The position numbers and the translations under genes are program-made. From contig DHCC01000088.1 in NCBI GenBank assembly GCA_002398875.1, positions 1 through 16,193 on the forward strand: a stretch of DNA of 16,193 bases, in the 5' to 3' direction. Shown here piece by piece: positions 1 to 7,128 of the stretch. Each line of letters begins with the position of its first letter. The first letter of the stretch is position 1. The notes under the pieces are model-generated. The model was not told where the DNA came from, made no database searches, and was given only the letters and a program-made list of their open reading frames with translations. The stretch is from Bacteroidales bacterium UBA4912. Lineage in GTDB: Bacteria; Bacteroidota; Bacteroidia; Bacteroidales; Dysgonomonadaceae.

Positions 1-58
1 TTTTTTTAGTTAATATCGTATTGAGGGAATCTTCTTTGTTGAGAAACATTTGAATGAA

Positions 59-868
59 TTATTCCACGTAAACCCTTATGATTTTGGCGTCATTAGTAGG
101 TCGGCTTCTTTCATCAACCGGAAGTGCTGTTATTTTATCGATAACATCCAATCCTTCAATCACTTCACCGAAAACAGTGTATTCACCGTCAAGATGGTGA
201 ACACCACCTAAAGTTGAATATGCCTCTTTAACTCCTTCGGGCCATAGGAATTTTCCGGGAGCGATAGCATAAAGTGAATCGACTATATTCAGAACCGAGT
301 CCAGGAGATTATTGAATGCACGTTTGTCATCGAGGTTTTTCAGGCTGTCCAGTGCACTTTTTTGTGGACTATAATAAGTTCTTATCAGCTTATTCTTTAT
401 AGGAACATTCACTACCATTTCCATCGTATCGAGACGTCCCTCTGTATATTTTTGTCCGTGTACAATATAAAACTGTGATCCGTCGGATTTCTTTTGGGGA
501 TTTTCGTTATCTCCTTTTCTGGGAGCGGCAAGAGCACCTTTTTTGTGCACTCTGTTTTTACGGAACTCAGGCATAATATCCATATCTGAGCGGCCACTCC
601 CAATCTGAATAGCTGCCGGAGCATTTCGGGAGTCTTGTGCACCTCCCTGAATAACAAAGTTTTTTACCACACGATGGAAAAGTGTTCCGTCGAAATACCC
701 ATCCTTAATCAGTTTCAAGTAATGATCGCTATGCACAGGTGTATCGTCATATAATATTGCCCTCATTGAGCCGTAGTTAGTTTCTATAACTACAATCGGA
801 TAATTTGTCTGCGCTTTTAGTATGGTTGCGCCTACCAGCAAAATCAGTATTAAAATATTTCGTTTCAT
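59..868 (-). CDS. Exported cyclophilin-type peptidyl-prolyl cis-trans isomerase
   Basis: A 269-residue protein that should speed cis-trans isomerisation of proline peptide bonds during folding in the periplasm. Residues 1-20 form a signal peptide (MKRN, hydrophobic stretch, ending LKAQ) without a lipobox cysteine. The cyclophilin fold runs from about 24 to 138 and resumes at about 217-268. Active-site signatures are F64-H65-R66, Q74 in VIQGG and S131-Q132-F133; the closing strand carries LDGEYTVFGEVI (226-237). Between the two halves lies a charged, probably helical insert of roughly 75-80 residues (141-221) that short bacterial cyclophilins such as E. coli PpiB lack, which explains the length. 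The start is ATG. The gene lies 117 bases after the permease gene on the same strand; I saw no TAnnTTTG box in that gap, so its promoter is unclear. The family call is secure; the client proteins are unknown. Confidence 0.93.
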   Translation of the reverse strand: MKRNILILILLVGATILKAQTNYPIVVIETNYGSMRAILYDDTPVHSDHYLKLIKDGYFDGTLFHRVVKNFVIQGGAQDSRNAPAAIQIGSGRSDMDIMPEFRKNRVHKKGALAAPRKGDNENPQKKSDGSQFYIVHGQKYTEGRLDTMEMVVNVPIKNKLIRTYYSPQKSALDSLKNLDDKRAFNNLLDSVLNIVDSLYAIAPGKFLWPEGVKEAYSTLGGVHHLDGEYTVFGEVIEGLDVIDKITALPVDERSRPTNDAKIIRVYVE

Positions 869-985
869 AATAATCAGACGTTTTTTTTATCCAATAGGTT
901 TAACTTTTTCACCAATCAGTTTATTGTTTCACATTTAGTTTTTTTTGTGATATTGTTTTGCTTAAGTGAAATCGCTGCGCAGTTG

Positions 986-2089
986 TTAATTAGGAGCTCT
1001 CTTGTAAAGGAAAAAAGCAATCCCGCTAAAAATAATGTTGGGAATCCATGCAGCGATGAAAGGACTCATATTGCCCTTTACAGCGAAAGTTGAGCTCACT
1101 GTCATGAATAAAATATAAGCCATACTAAGTGCCAGTCCTATGCCAATATTCAAACCCATTCCACCTTTAACTTTTCGTGCAGAAAGAGATGCGCCTATTA
1201 TGGTTAATATAAAGGCAGAGAAAACCATTGCAATACGTGAGTGATATTCAATCTGGAAAGCTTGAATATTGCCCATTCCACGTTCTTTCTGACTGCTTAT
1301 ATACCTTCGTAGCTGGGGAGATGTCATCATCTGCTGATCTGTAGCTGCTATAATAAAATCGTTTGGAACGATTTGCAGTGTAGTGTCAATTGAATTTCCG
1401 GTTGTTATAGTTTCATTAAGTCCATCAAAATCACGCACCTGATAATCTCGGATTGTCCATTGGTATGCCGAATCATATTTAATTGACTGTGCAGTGAGCC
1501 TTGAATCAAGTTCTAAACTATCAAAATGGTCCATTGAGAAGTTATAACCTGTATTACTTGCCAGGTCGAAGTTGCCAAAATAGACAATTGTTCCGGGTCC
1601 CACTTTAAACTGTATATCACGATCTCCTGTTTTTTTCTTTCTCGGATCAACAAAATTCTGTTCAAATTCAATGCGCGTTGCGTTTGCAGGTGGGATAATG
1701 AAACCACCGAATACAAAAGTAAATATGGCAATTACAAACGCAGAAATCATGTAGGGCTTGAGTATACGCCTGAAACTTATTCCGTTTGAAAGTATGGCGA
1801 TTATCTCTGAGTTGTTTGCCATTTTGGAAGTGAAATATATAACGGCAAGAAATACAAACAGGGGGCTGAACAGGTTAGTATAATATGGAATAAAATTAAG
1901 GTAGTAGTCGAAAATAACTCCCTCAAGTGAGGCATTATTTGTTATAAATTTATCGATTTTTTCATTTATATCAAACACTACAGCAATAGAGATAATCAGT
2001 ATGATCATGAAAACGAATGTCCCCAGGAACTTCTTTATAATGTACCAGTCCAGTCGTCCTATACTAAAAATATCGTTTTTTAACTTCAT
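986..2089 (-). CDS. LptF/LptG-family (YjgP/YjgQ) lipopolysaccharide export permease
   Basis: A 367-residue inner-membrane protein of the permease family that works with the LptB ATPase to lift lipopolysaccharide out of the inner membrane toward the LptC/LptA bridge. Six membrane segments are visible at about 18-38, 65-86, 113-133, 284-301, 310-332 and 343-362. A large soluble region (about 135-280), the periplasmic beta-jellyroll in this family, separates the two groups of three. The cytoplasmic loop NNSEIIAILSNGIS (92-105) is the conserved region expected to contact LptB. I cannot tell LptF from LptG by eye, so no symbol is given. The frame extends upstream to a GTG at 2128, but the ATG at 2089 gives the usual short N-terminus before GRLDWYIIKKF; no good Shine-Dalgarno favours either. 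It lies 45 bases after tgt on the same strand and is probably cotranscribed with it. Confidence 0.9.
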   Translation of the reverse strand: MKLKNDIFSIGRLDWYIIKKFLGTFVFMIILIISIAVVFDINEKIDKFITNNASLEGVIFDYYLNFIPYYTNLFSPLFVFLAVIYFTSKMANNSEIIAILSNGISFRRILKPYMISAFVIAIFTFVFGGFIIPPANATRIEFEQNFVDPRKKKTGDRDIQFKVGPGTIVYFGNFDLASNTGYNFSMDHFDSLELDSRLTAQSIKYDSAYQWTIRDYQVRDFDGLNETITTGNSIDTTLQIVPNDFIIAATDQQMMTSPQLRRYISSQKERGMGNIQAFQIEYHSRIAMVFSAFILTIIGASLSARKVKGGMGLNIGIGLALSMAYILFMTVSSTFAVKGNMSPFIAAWIPNIIFSGIAFFLYKRAPN

Positions 2090-2134
2090 ACAATTATTAA
2101 TAATCACTCCAAAGGTATAAAGAATCACGGTTTA

Positions 2135-3265
2135 TTATAGCCGTCTTGTAACGTTTTCCACCATACCCGGTTTCCAGAGGGAGAAAGTTCCTTCAATAAT
2201 ATGTTTTCGGGCTTCTTTCATTAACCAGATATAAAAGGCCAGATTGTGTATCGATGCAATCTGCAATCCCAGAATCTCGTTACTGTTGATAAGATGACGA
2301 AGGTATGCCTTACTGTAAAGTCTGTCTACGATTGAGGCTCCATCCTCCTCAATGGGAGAGAAGTCATCTTTCCATTTTTCATTACGCATATTCATGATGC
2401 CCTGTTTGGTGAATATCTGACCGTTGCGACCATTTCGTGTTGGCATTATGCAGTCAAACATATCCACTCCCCTTTCAATTGCTTCAAGCATATTTTCTGG
2501 TTTTCCAACACCCATCAGATAACGTGGTTTATCTTTTGGCAGTATCTCATTTACGAGCTCAACCATTTCATACATTTTCTCTGTAGGTTCACCAACAGCC
2601 AATCCTCCGATAGCGTTACCGTCGGCACCTAAGGCGGCAATATTTTCTGCAGCACGTCTGCGCAGGTCCGGGTAAACGCAACCCTGAACGATTGGAAACA
2701 AAGATTGTTTATGCCCATAAGGGCATTCTGTTTCATCAAAACGTTTTATACACCTGTCCAGCCATCGCTCCGTGAGTTCGAGAGATTCTTTTGCATAAGC
2801 ATAATCCGCATCGCCGGGAGTACATTCGTCGAAAGCCATAATAATATCAGCACCTATTGTACGCTGAATATCAATCACCTTCTCAGGAGTAAAGAAATGT
2901 TTTGAGCCGTCTATATGAGATCTGAATTTAGCACCCTCCTCAGTGAGTTTCCTGTTTTCTGAAAGTGAGAATACCTGAAAACCTCCACTGTCGGTCAGCA
3001 TCGGCTTATTCCAGCTATTGAATTTATGTAGTCCTCCGGCCCCTTGGATAATATCAAGTCCCGGTCTGAGATAAAGGTGATAAGTATTGCCAAGGATGAT
3101 TTCAGCACCAATGTCATCCTTTAGTTCGTTGATATGCACAGCCTTTACACTGCCAACTGTGCCAACAGGCATAAAGACAGGAGTCTCTATTTCACCGTGA
3201 TCTGTTGTAATCAATCCCGCTCTCGCGCTAGATTTTGAGTCTGTATGAATTAATTGGAAATCCAA
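2135..3265 (-). CDS. tgt: Queuine/preQ1 tRNA-ribosyltransferase (tRNA-guanine transglycosylase)
   Basis: A 376-residue enzyme that swaps guanine 34 for the queuosine precursor preQ1 in tRNAs with GUN anticodons. The TIM-barrel signatures are clear: D92 in TDSGGFQVFSL (general acid/base), FPIVQG (190-195), GGLAVGEP (220-227) and D271 in MFDCIMPTRNGRNG (nucleophile). The length is normal. The C-terminal zinc site is degenerate: where characterised bacterial enzymes have C-x-C-x2-C, this protein reads GASIVD (309-314); the later histidine is kept (H340 in IASIHN). From memory, other Bacteroidales Tgt proteins look alike, so I read this as a lineage trait and not as decay. The start is TTG at 3265; it is the first possible start after an in-frame stop, and the next ATG (residue 32) would cut into the conserved N-terminus. 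It is the first gene of a probable tgt-permease transcript. Confidence 0.95.
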   Translation of the reverse strand: MDFQLIHTDSKSSARAGLITTDHGEIETPVFMPVGTVGSVKAVHINELKDDIGAEIILGNTYHLYLRPGLDIIQGAGGLHKFNSWNKPMLTDSGGFQVFSLSENRKLTEEGAKFRSHIDGSKHFFTPEKVIDIQRTIGADIIMAFDECTPGDADYAYAKESLELTERWLDRCIKRFDETECPYGHKQSLFPIVQGCVYPDLRRRAAENIAALGADGNAIGGLAVGEPTEKMYEMVELVNEILPKDKPRYLMGVGKPENMLEAIERGVDMFDCIMPTRNGRNGQIFTKQGIMNMRNEKWKDDFSPIEEDGASIVDRLYSKAYLRHLINSNEILGLQIASIHNLAFYIWLMKEARKHIIEGTFSLWKPGMVENVTRRL

Positions 3266-3294
3266 TTCTTTTGTTTAGTGATTAGTTTAAATAG

Positions 3295-3321
3295 CAAAGA
3301 TAAAGTTTTTGAAGTTACAAA
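3295..3321 (-). promoter_or_regulatory. Candidate Bacteroidetes-type promoter for tgt
   Basis: Read on the minus strand, TATCTTTG (3302-3295) fits the Bacteroidetes -7 consensus TAnnTTTG exactly, and TTTG (3321-3318) could be the -33 box. The spacer of 15 bases is shorter than the usual roughly 19-21, which lowers confidence. Transcription would begin about 20-25 bases before the TTG start of tgt. Confidence 0.45.
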
Positions 3322-3364
3322 TAGAATAGTAACCATTTAAAAAAATGCAATGAGTTGATATGAA

Positions 3365-3396
3365 TTAGTGAAAAGTGGAATAAAATCGTATTTTTG
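3365..3396 (+). promoter_or_regulatory. Candidate Bacteroidetes-type promoter for lipA-lipB
   Basis: TATTTTTG (3389-3396) fits the -7 consensus TAnnTTTG. TTAG (3365-3368) is a three-of-four match to a -33 TTTG box with a 20-base spacer. Predicted transcription start is near 3402, which leaves a leader of about 65 bases before lipA. Confidence 0.45.
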
Positions 3397-3428
3397 TTGG
3401 CAGTTACTTTTAAAAATCACTTAATGTC

Positions 3429-3447
3429 TCGTTGTTATTTTCAACGA
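3429..3447 (+). promoter_or_regulatory. Small hairpin in the lipA leader
   Basis: TCGTTG (3429-3434) and CAACGA (3442-3447) are perfect inverted repeats around a 7-base loop, TTATTTT. The element lies 21 bases before the lipA ATG and inside the leader expected from the promoter above. It could be an RNA stem-loop or an operator; no T-run follows, so it does not look like a terminator. A 6-bp stem can arise by chance. Confidence 0.3.
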
Positions 3448-3468
3448 ACATAAACATATTTAATTATT

Positions 3469-4332
3469 ATGGAAAATAAACCGGAATTAATGACCAGGAA
3501 ACCTGACTGGCTTAAAATATCGCTTCCTCAGGGAAAAGAGTATCTTAACGTTAAAGATGTAATTGCGAGGAAGAAGCTGCATACAATTTGTGTTAGCGGT
3601 AAATGCCCTAATATGTCGGAATGCTGGGGCAGGGGTACTGCCACATTCATGATTTTAGGAGATATCTGTACACGTGCCTGCAGATTTTGCTCAGTGAAGA
3701 CTGGAAGTCCGCAGGGAATAGTTGATTGGGGTGAGCCGGATCGTCTGGCAGAGAGTATCAGGAATATGGAGTTAAAGCATGTTGTGCTAACAAGTGTTGA
3801 CAGGGATGACCTGCCTGATGGCGGTGCTGATTTTTGGGCAAAAACAGTTAAGCGGGTTAAAGAGTTGAATCCTGAATTGACAATTGAAACACTGATACCT
3901 GATTTTAACGGGATAGAGGAACACATTAACCTGGTGATTGATTCAGGACCTAATATAGTATCTCATAATATGGAGACAGTGAGACGACTCACTCCTAAAA
4001 TCCGCAGCAGGGCTAAATATGACACCAGTTTAAGAACGATTGAGACAATTGCGAAAAGCGGTAAAGCGAAGCCTAAATCGGGTATTATGGTTGGTCTGGG
4101 TGAATATGAAGAAGAGGTAATCCAGACAATGGACGATTTGATAAGTGTTGGTTGCAGGGTTCTAACAATTGGTCAGTATTTGCAGCCAACCAAGAAGCAT
4201 TTGACAGTAAAGGAGTTCATTAAACCGCTGCAATTTCAAAAATATAAAGAGATTGGACTGGAAAAAGGTTTTCAGTTTGTTGAAAGTGGTCCGTTAGTTC
4301 GTTCATCCTATCATGCAGAAAGGCATATTTGA
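3469..4332 (+). CDS. lipA: Lipoyl synthase (radical SAM)
   Basis: A 287-residue cytoplasmic iron-sulfur enzyme that inserts sulfur at C6 and C8 of protein-bound octanoyl groups to make the lipoyl cofactor of 2-oxoacid dehydrogenases and the glycine cleavage system. The auxiliary cluster motif C-x4-C-x5-C is present (C41, C46, C52), as is the radical-SAM motif C-x3-C-x2-C (C67, C71, C74 in CTRACRFC). The C-terminal RSSYHA (278-283) supplies the serine that ligates the auxiliary cluster in this family. The length is normal. The start is ATG, with an A/T-rich leader and no Shine-Dalgarno. lipB follows 66 bases downstream with no terminator or promoter box in the gap, so the two are probably one transcript and cover consecutive steps of endogenous lipoate synthesis. 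Confidence 0.97.
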   Translation: MENKPELMTRKPDWLKISLPQGKEYLNVKDVIARKKLHTICVSGKCPNMSECWGRGTATFMILGDICTRACRFCSVKTGSPQGIVDWGEPDRLAESIRNMELKHVVLTSVDRDDLPDGGADFWAKTVKRVKELNPELTIETLIPDFNGIEEHINLVIDSGPNIVSHNMETVRRLTPKIRSRAKYDTSLRTIETIAKSGKAKPKSGIMVGLGEYEEEVIQTMDDLISVGCRVLTIGQYLQPTKKHLTVKEFIKPLQFQKYKEIGLEKGFQFVESGPLVRSSYHAERHI

Positions 4333-4398
4333 TAAATCTTACAAATAAGTCAGATTAAGAATTAACTAAAAGTATATAATGTCTATAATGATAAACAG

Positions 4399-5127
4399 GT
4401 GGAAGAAATAAATTGCTCGTTGAAGAAGGTTGATTTTAAAGATCTTGGTAGAATACGTTATAAAGATGCTTGGGATTATCAGCAAAAACTTTTTGATACG
4501 GTAATCAAGGAGAAATTAGAAAAGAAAAATAAATCCAAAATTGACGAGATCTTTTATGAGACAGTTAGACAATACCTACTTTTCTGTGAACATGAACATG
4601 TTTATACAATCGGCAAAAGCGGTAACAGACAAAATCTTCTTATAGCAAAGACAGTTTGTGAGAGCAGAAATATCGACTTACATACAATTGATCGTGGCGG
4701 TGATATAACTTATCATGGTCCCGGTCAGTTGGTTGCTTATCCTATTATTGATCTGGAGGTATTCGGAATAGGTATAAAGAGTTATATTTCAATGCTGGAA
4801 GATGTTGTGATAAAAACTCTGAGGCATTTTGACATAAAAGGAGAAAAAGATGATAAAGCGATGGGTGTATGGATTGACGCAAAAGAACCTTCGAAAGCTC
4901 GTAAGATATGTGCTATTGGTGTCAGAGCAAGTAGATTCGTTACCATGCACGGGCTGGCGCTTAATGTAAATACAGACCTCTCTTATTTTGATTATATCAA
5001 CCCGTGTGGTTTTACTGACAGAGGCGTTACATCAATCGAAAAAGAACTTAGTGAAGCAGTAGATATGAATGAAGTTTCTGAGAGAATGAAAAAGGCTTTT
5101 AAAGAAGTATTCGATATGAGTTGCTGA
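4399..5127 (+). CDS. lipB: Octanoyl-ACP:protein N-octanoyltransferase
   Basis: A 242-residue cytoplasmic enzyme that moves octanoate from acyl carrier protein onto the target lysine of lipoyl domains and so provides the substrate of LipA. Signatures are RGGDITYHGPGQLVAYP (99-115), the catalytic lysine region ARKICAIGVRAS (167-178, probably K169), GLALNVNTDL (185-194) and the catalytic cysteine C203 in NPCGF. Residues 34-60 are longer and more charged than in the E. coli enzyme. The start is GTG: no ATG exists in frame between the upstream stop (4363-4365) and the conserved VDFKDLG region, and this start leaves about ten residues before it. An out-of-frame 10-codon reading frame (4379-4411) overlaps the start and is probably chance. 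Confidence 0.93.
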   Translation: MEEINCSLKKVDFKDLGRIRYKDAWDYQQKLFDTVIKEKLEKKNKSKIDEIFYETVRQYLLFCEHEHVYTIGKSGNRQNLLIAKTVCESRNIDLHTIDRGGDITYHGPGQLVAYPIIDLEVFGIGIKSYISMLEDVVIKTLRHFDIKGEKDDKAMGVWIDAKEPSKARKICAIGVRASRFVTMHGLALNVNTDLSYFDYINPCGFTDRGVTSIEKELSEAVDMNEVSERMKKAFKEVFDMSC

Positions 5128-5161
5128 TATCACTTTACTTAAACTTTTTTAACCACAAATG

Positions 5162-5193
5162 TTTATCAAACCACTTTAACATTCCTAAATTTG
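5162..5193 (+). promoter_or_regulatory. Candidate promoter of the Bat operon
   Basis: TAAATTTG (5186-5193) is an exact TAnnTTTG -7 box. TTTA (5162-5165) could serve as an imperfect -33 box with a 20-base spacer. Transcription would start near 5200 and give a leader of about 33 bases before moxR. It sits in the 105-base lipB-moxR gap, and I saw no comparably good box between the later genes of the operon. Confidence 0.5.
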
Positions 5194-5232
5194 TATTTCG
5201 TGAAACAGACATCCATTTAACAATTAATTTTT

Positions 5233-6228
5233 ATGAGCCAAACAGTTGATATTAAAGAGTTAAACGAACGAATTGAACAAAAAAGTGCTTTTGTGCAAAC
5301 ATTGGTAACCGGGATGGACAGAGTTATCGTAGGACAAAAACATCTTATTGATTCACTGTTGATAGGGTTATTGTCAGATGGTCATATCCTGCTTGAAGGT
5401 GTGCCGGGATTGGCGAAAACATTGGCTATTAAAACACTGGCTCAGCTAATTGATGCTAAATACAGCCGTGTACAGTTTACTCCCGACCTGTTGCCTGCTG
5501 ACGTTATAGGAACTATGATATACAGTCAGCGAAATGAGGAGTTTATTGTTAAACATGGTCCTGTATTTGCTAATTTCGTGCTGGCAGATGAGATAAATCG
5601 TGCTCCAGCAAAAGTGCAGAGTGCACTTCTTGAGGCCATGCAGGAACGTAATGTTACTATCGGTGAACAAACATACAAGCTGCCAAGTCCTTTCCTGGTA
5701 ATGGCTACTCAAAACCCAATTGAGCAGGAAGGAACATATCCTCTGCCTGAAGCACAGGTTGACCGTTTCATGCTAAAGGTAGTTATATCATATCCCACAA
5801 AAGAAGAGGAGACTCAGATTATTCAACGTAATATTTTTGAACCTATCGTAACAGGTGGGCCTGTTGTTAGTACACAGGAAATACAGGATGCCCGTAAAGT
5901 TGTACGCGAGGTTTATATCGACGAAAAGATCGGTAAATATATAGTTGATATTGTATTTGCAACCCGATTCCCGGAGCAGTATGGTATGTCTGATTTGAAA
6001 GAGATGATAGAGTTTGGCTCATCGCCGCGTGCTTCTATCAATCTGGCATTGGCTGCCAGAGCTTTCGCTTTTATCAAACGAAGAGGATATGTTATCCCTG
6101 AAGATATTCGTGCTGTATGCCATGATGTACTTCGTCATCGTATAGGTTTAACATACGAGGCAGAAGCAAATAATTTAACTTCTGAAGAGATTATCAGCGA
6201 AATACTTAATAAGGTTGAAGTACCTTAA
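5233..6228 (+). CDS. MoxR-family AAA+ ATPase, first gene of the Bat operon
   Basis: A 331-residue cytoplasmic AAA+ ATPase of the MoxR family. Family members are thought to act as chaperones that remodel or activate von Willebrand A (vWA) partner proteins encoded next to them, as here. Walker A is GVPGLAKT (56-63), Walker B is VLADEINR with D119 and E120, sensor 1 is ATQNP (N161), EAQVDRF (173-179) carries the likely arginine finger R178, and SSPRASINLALAARAFA lies in the sensor-2 lid. There is no signal peptide or membrane helix. The start is ATG with an A/T-rich leader typical of Bacteroidetes. The DUF58 gene begins 24 bases after the stop. The family is certain; the substrate, presumably the vWA proteins downstream, is inferred from context. 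Confidence 0.95.
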   Translation: MSQTVDIKELNERIEQKSAFVQTLVTGMDRVIVGQKHLIDSLLIGLLSDGHILLEGVPGLAKTLAIKTLAQLIDAKYSRVQFTPDLLPADVIGTMIYSQRNEEFIVKHGPVFANFVLADEINRAPAKVQSALLEAMQERNVTIGEQTYKLPSPFLVMATQNPIEQEGTYPLPEAQVDRFMLKVVISYPTKEEETQIIQRNIFEPIVTGGPVVSTQEIQDARKVVREVYIDEKIGKYIVDIVFATRFPEQYGMSDLKEMIEFGSSPRASINLALAARAFAFIKRRGYVIPEDIRAVCHDVLRHRIGLTYEAEANNLTSEEIISEILNKVEVP

Positions 6229-6252
6229 TCTTTAAGTGAATAAAGGCTATTG

Positions 6253-7128
6253 ATGGAAACAACTGAACTACTTAAAAAGGTACGACATATCGAGATTAAA
6301 GCGCGTGGTCTCTCCCGGAATATTTTCGCCGGTGAGTATCACTCGGCATTTAAAGGGAGAGGTATGGCTTTTTCCGAAGTTAGGGAGTATCAGTACGGTG
6401 ATGATCTTAGAGATATCGACTGGAATGTTACCGCTCGTTATAATAAACCTTTTGTCAAGATTTTTGAGGAGGAGCGTGAGCTTACCGTGATGCTGATGAT
6501 AGATGTGTCAGAGAGTCTGGGTTTTGGTTCCAAGTCAATTTTAAAACGTGATATGGTTGCAGAGATAGCAGCCACACTGGCATTTTCGGCAATACAGAAC
6601 AATGATAAGATAGGTGTAATATTTTTTACTGACAAGGTGGAAAAATTTATACCTCCAAAAAAAGGAAGGAAGCATATACTTTTTATTATTCGTGAGATTC
6701 TGGGTTTCGAACCTAAAAGCAATGGTACAGATCTTAACATGGTAATCAGATACATGACTAATGCCATCAAGAAAAGATGTACTGCGTTTTTGATTTCGGA
6801 TTTTATTGATCAGGATGATTATAACAAGGCTTTGCAAATTGCAAACAATAAGCATGATATAGTAGCTATACAGGTTTATGATGAGTTGAGTTCCGGTTTG
6901 CAGCCGGTAGGCTTAATGAAAGTGAGAGATCCTGAAACAGGTGATGAAAGATGGATTGACACTTCATCTAAGAAAGTAAGGAATACTTATCGTTCGTGGT
7001 GGGAAGACCTGCAGAAAAATAAAAACTTAGCATTCAGACAGAGTGGTGTTGACAATATATCGATTTCAACCGAAAGTGACTATGTTAAATTGTTACTTCA
7101 ACTATTCCATCAAAGAAGAAAACATTGA
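6253..7128 (+). CDS. DUF58 (vWA-like) protein of the Bat operon
   Basis: A 291-residue soluble protein, probably cytoplasmic. The DUF58 signature is at 49-62 (GDDLRDIDWNVTAR). After it comes a vWA-like domain in which the metal-binding DxSxS motif is intact (D84, S86, S88 in IDVSES); a possible third ligand is T159 (SNGTD), and D183 (SDFID) is in the usual fourth-strand position. In many genomes DUF58 genes follow moxR, and the pair is taken as ATPase plus partner. An in-frame TTG one codon earlier (6250) is a less likely start than the ATG at 6253. The stop codon overlaps the TTG start of the next gene in TTGA, which suggests translational coupling. The family is sure; the molecular function is unknown. 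Confidence 0.92.
   Translation: METTELLKKVRHIEIKARGLSRNIFAGEYHSAFKGRGMAFSEVREYQYGDDLRDIDWNVTARYNKPFVKIFEEERELTVMLMIDVSESLGFGSKSILKRDMVAEIAATLAFSAIQNNDKIGVIFFTDKVEKFIPPKKGRKHILFIIREILGFEPKSNGTDLNMVIRYMTNAIKKRCTAFLISDFIDQDDYNKALQIANNKHDIVAIQVYDELSSGLQPVGLMKVRDPETGDERWIDTSSKKVRNTYRSWWEDLQKNKNLAFRQSGVDNISISTESDYVKLLLQLFHQRRKH

Noticed and set aside
929..950. TCACA/TGTGA inverted repeat with a 12-base T-rich loop between the permease and cyclophilin genes, considered as a terminator.
   Set aside because: The stem is only 5 bp of mostly weak pairs, and on the transcribed (minus) strand no T-run follows.
975..982. CTGCGCAG palindrome just past the permease stop codon.
   Set aside because: A single 8-base palindrome with no repeat partner or T-tract; expected by chance.
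4379..4411. A 10-codon reading frame (ATG TCT ATA ATG ... TAA) overlapping the lipB GTG start, as a possible leader peptide.
   Set aside because: No ribosome binding site, no regulatory amino-acid run and no attenuator structure; such a frame is expected by chance in A/T-rich DNA.
6438..6855. Overlapping minus-strand open frames inside the DUF58 gene.
   Set aside because: No recognisable domain and fully covered by a well-conserved gene on the other strand.
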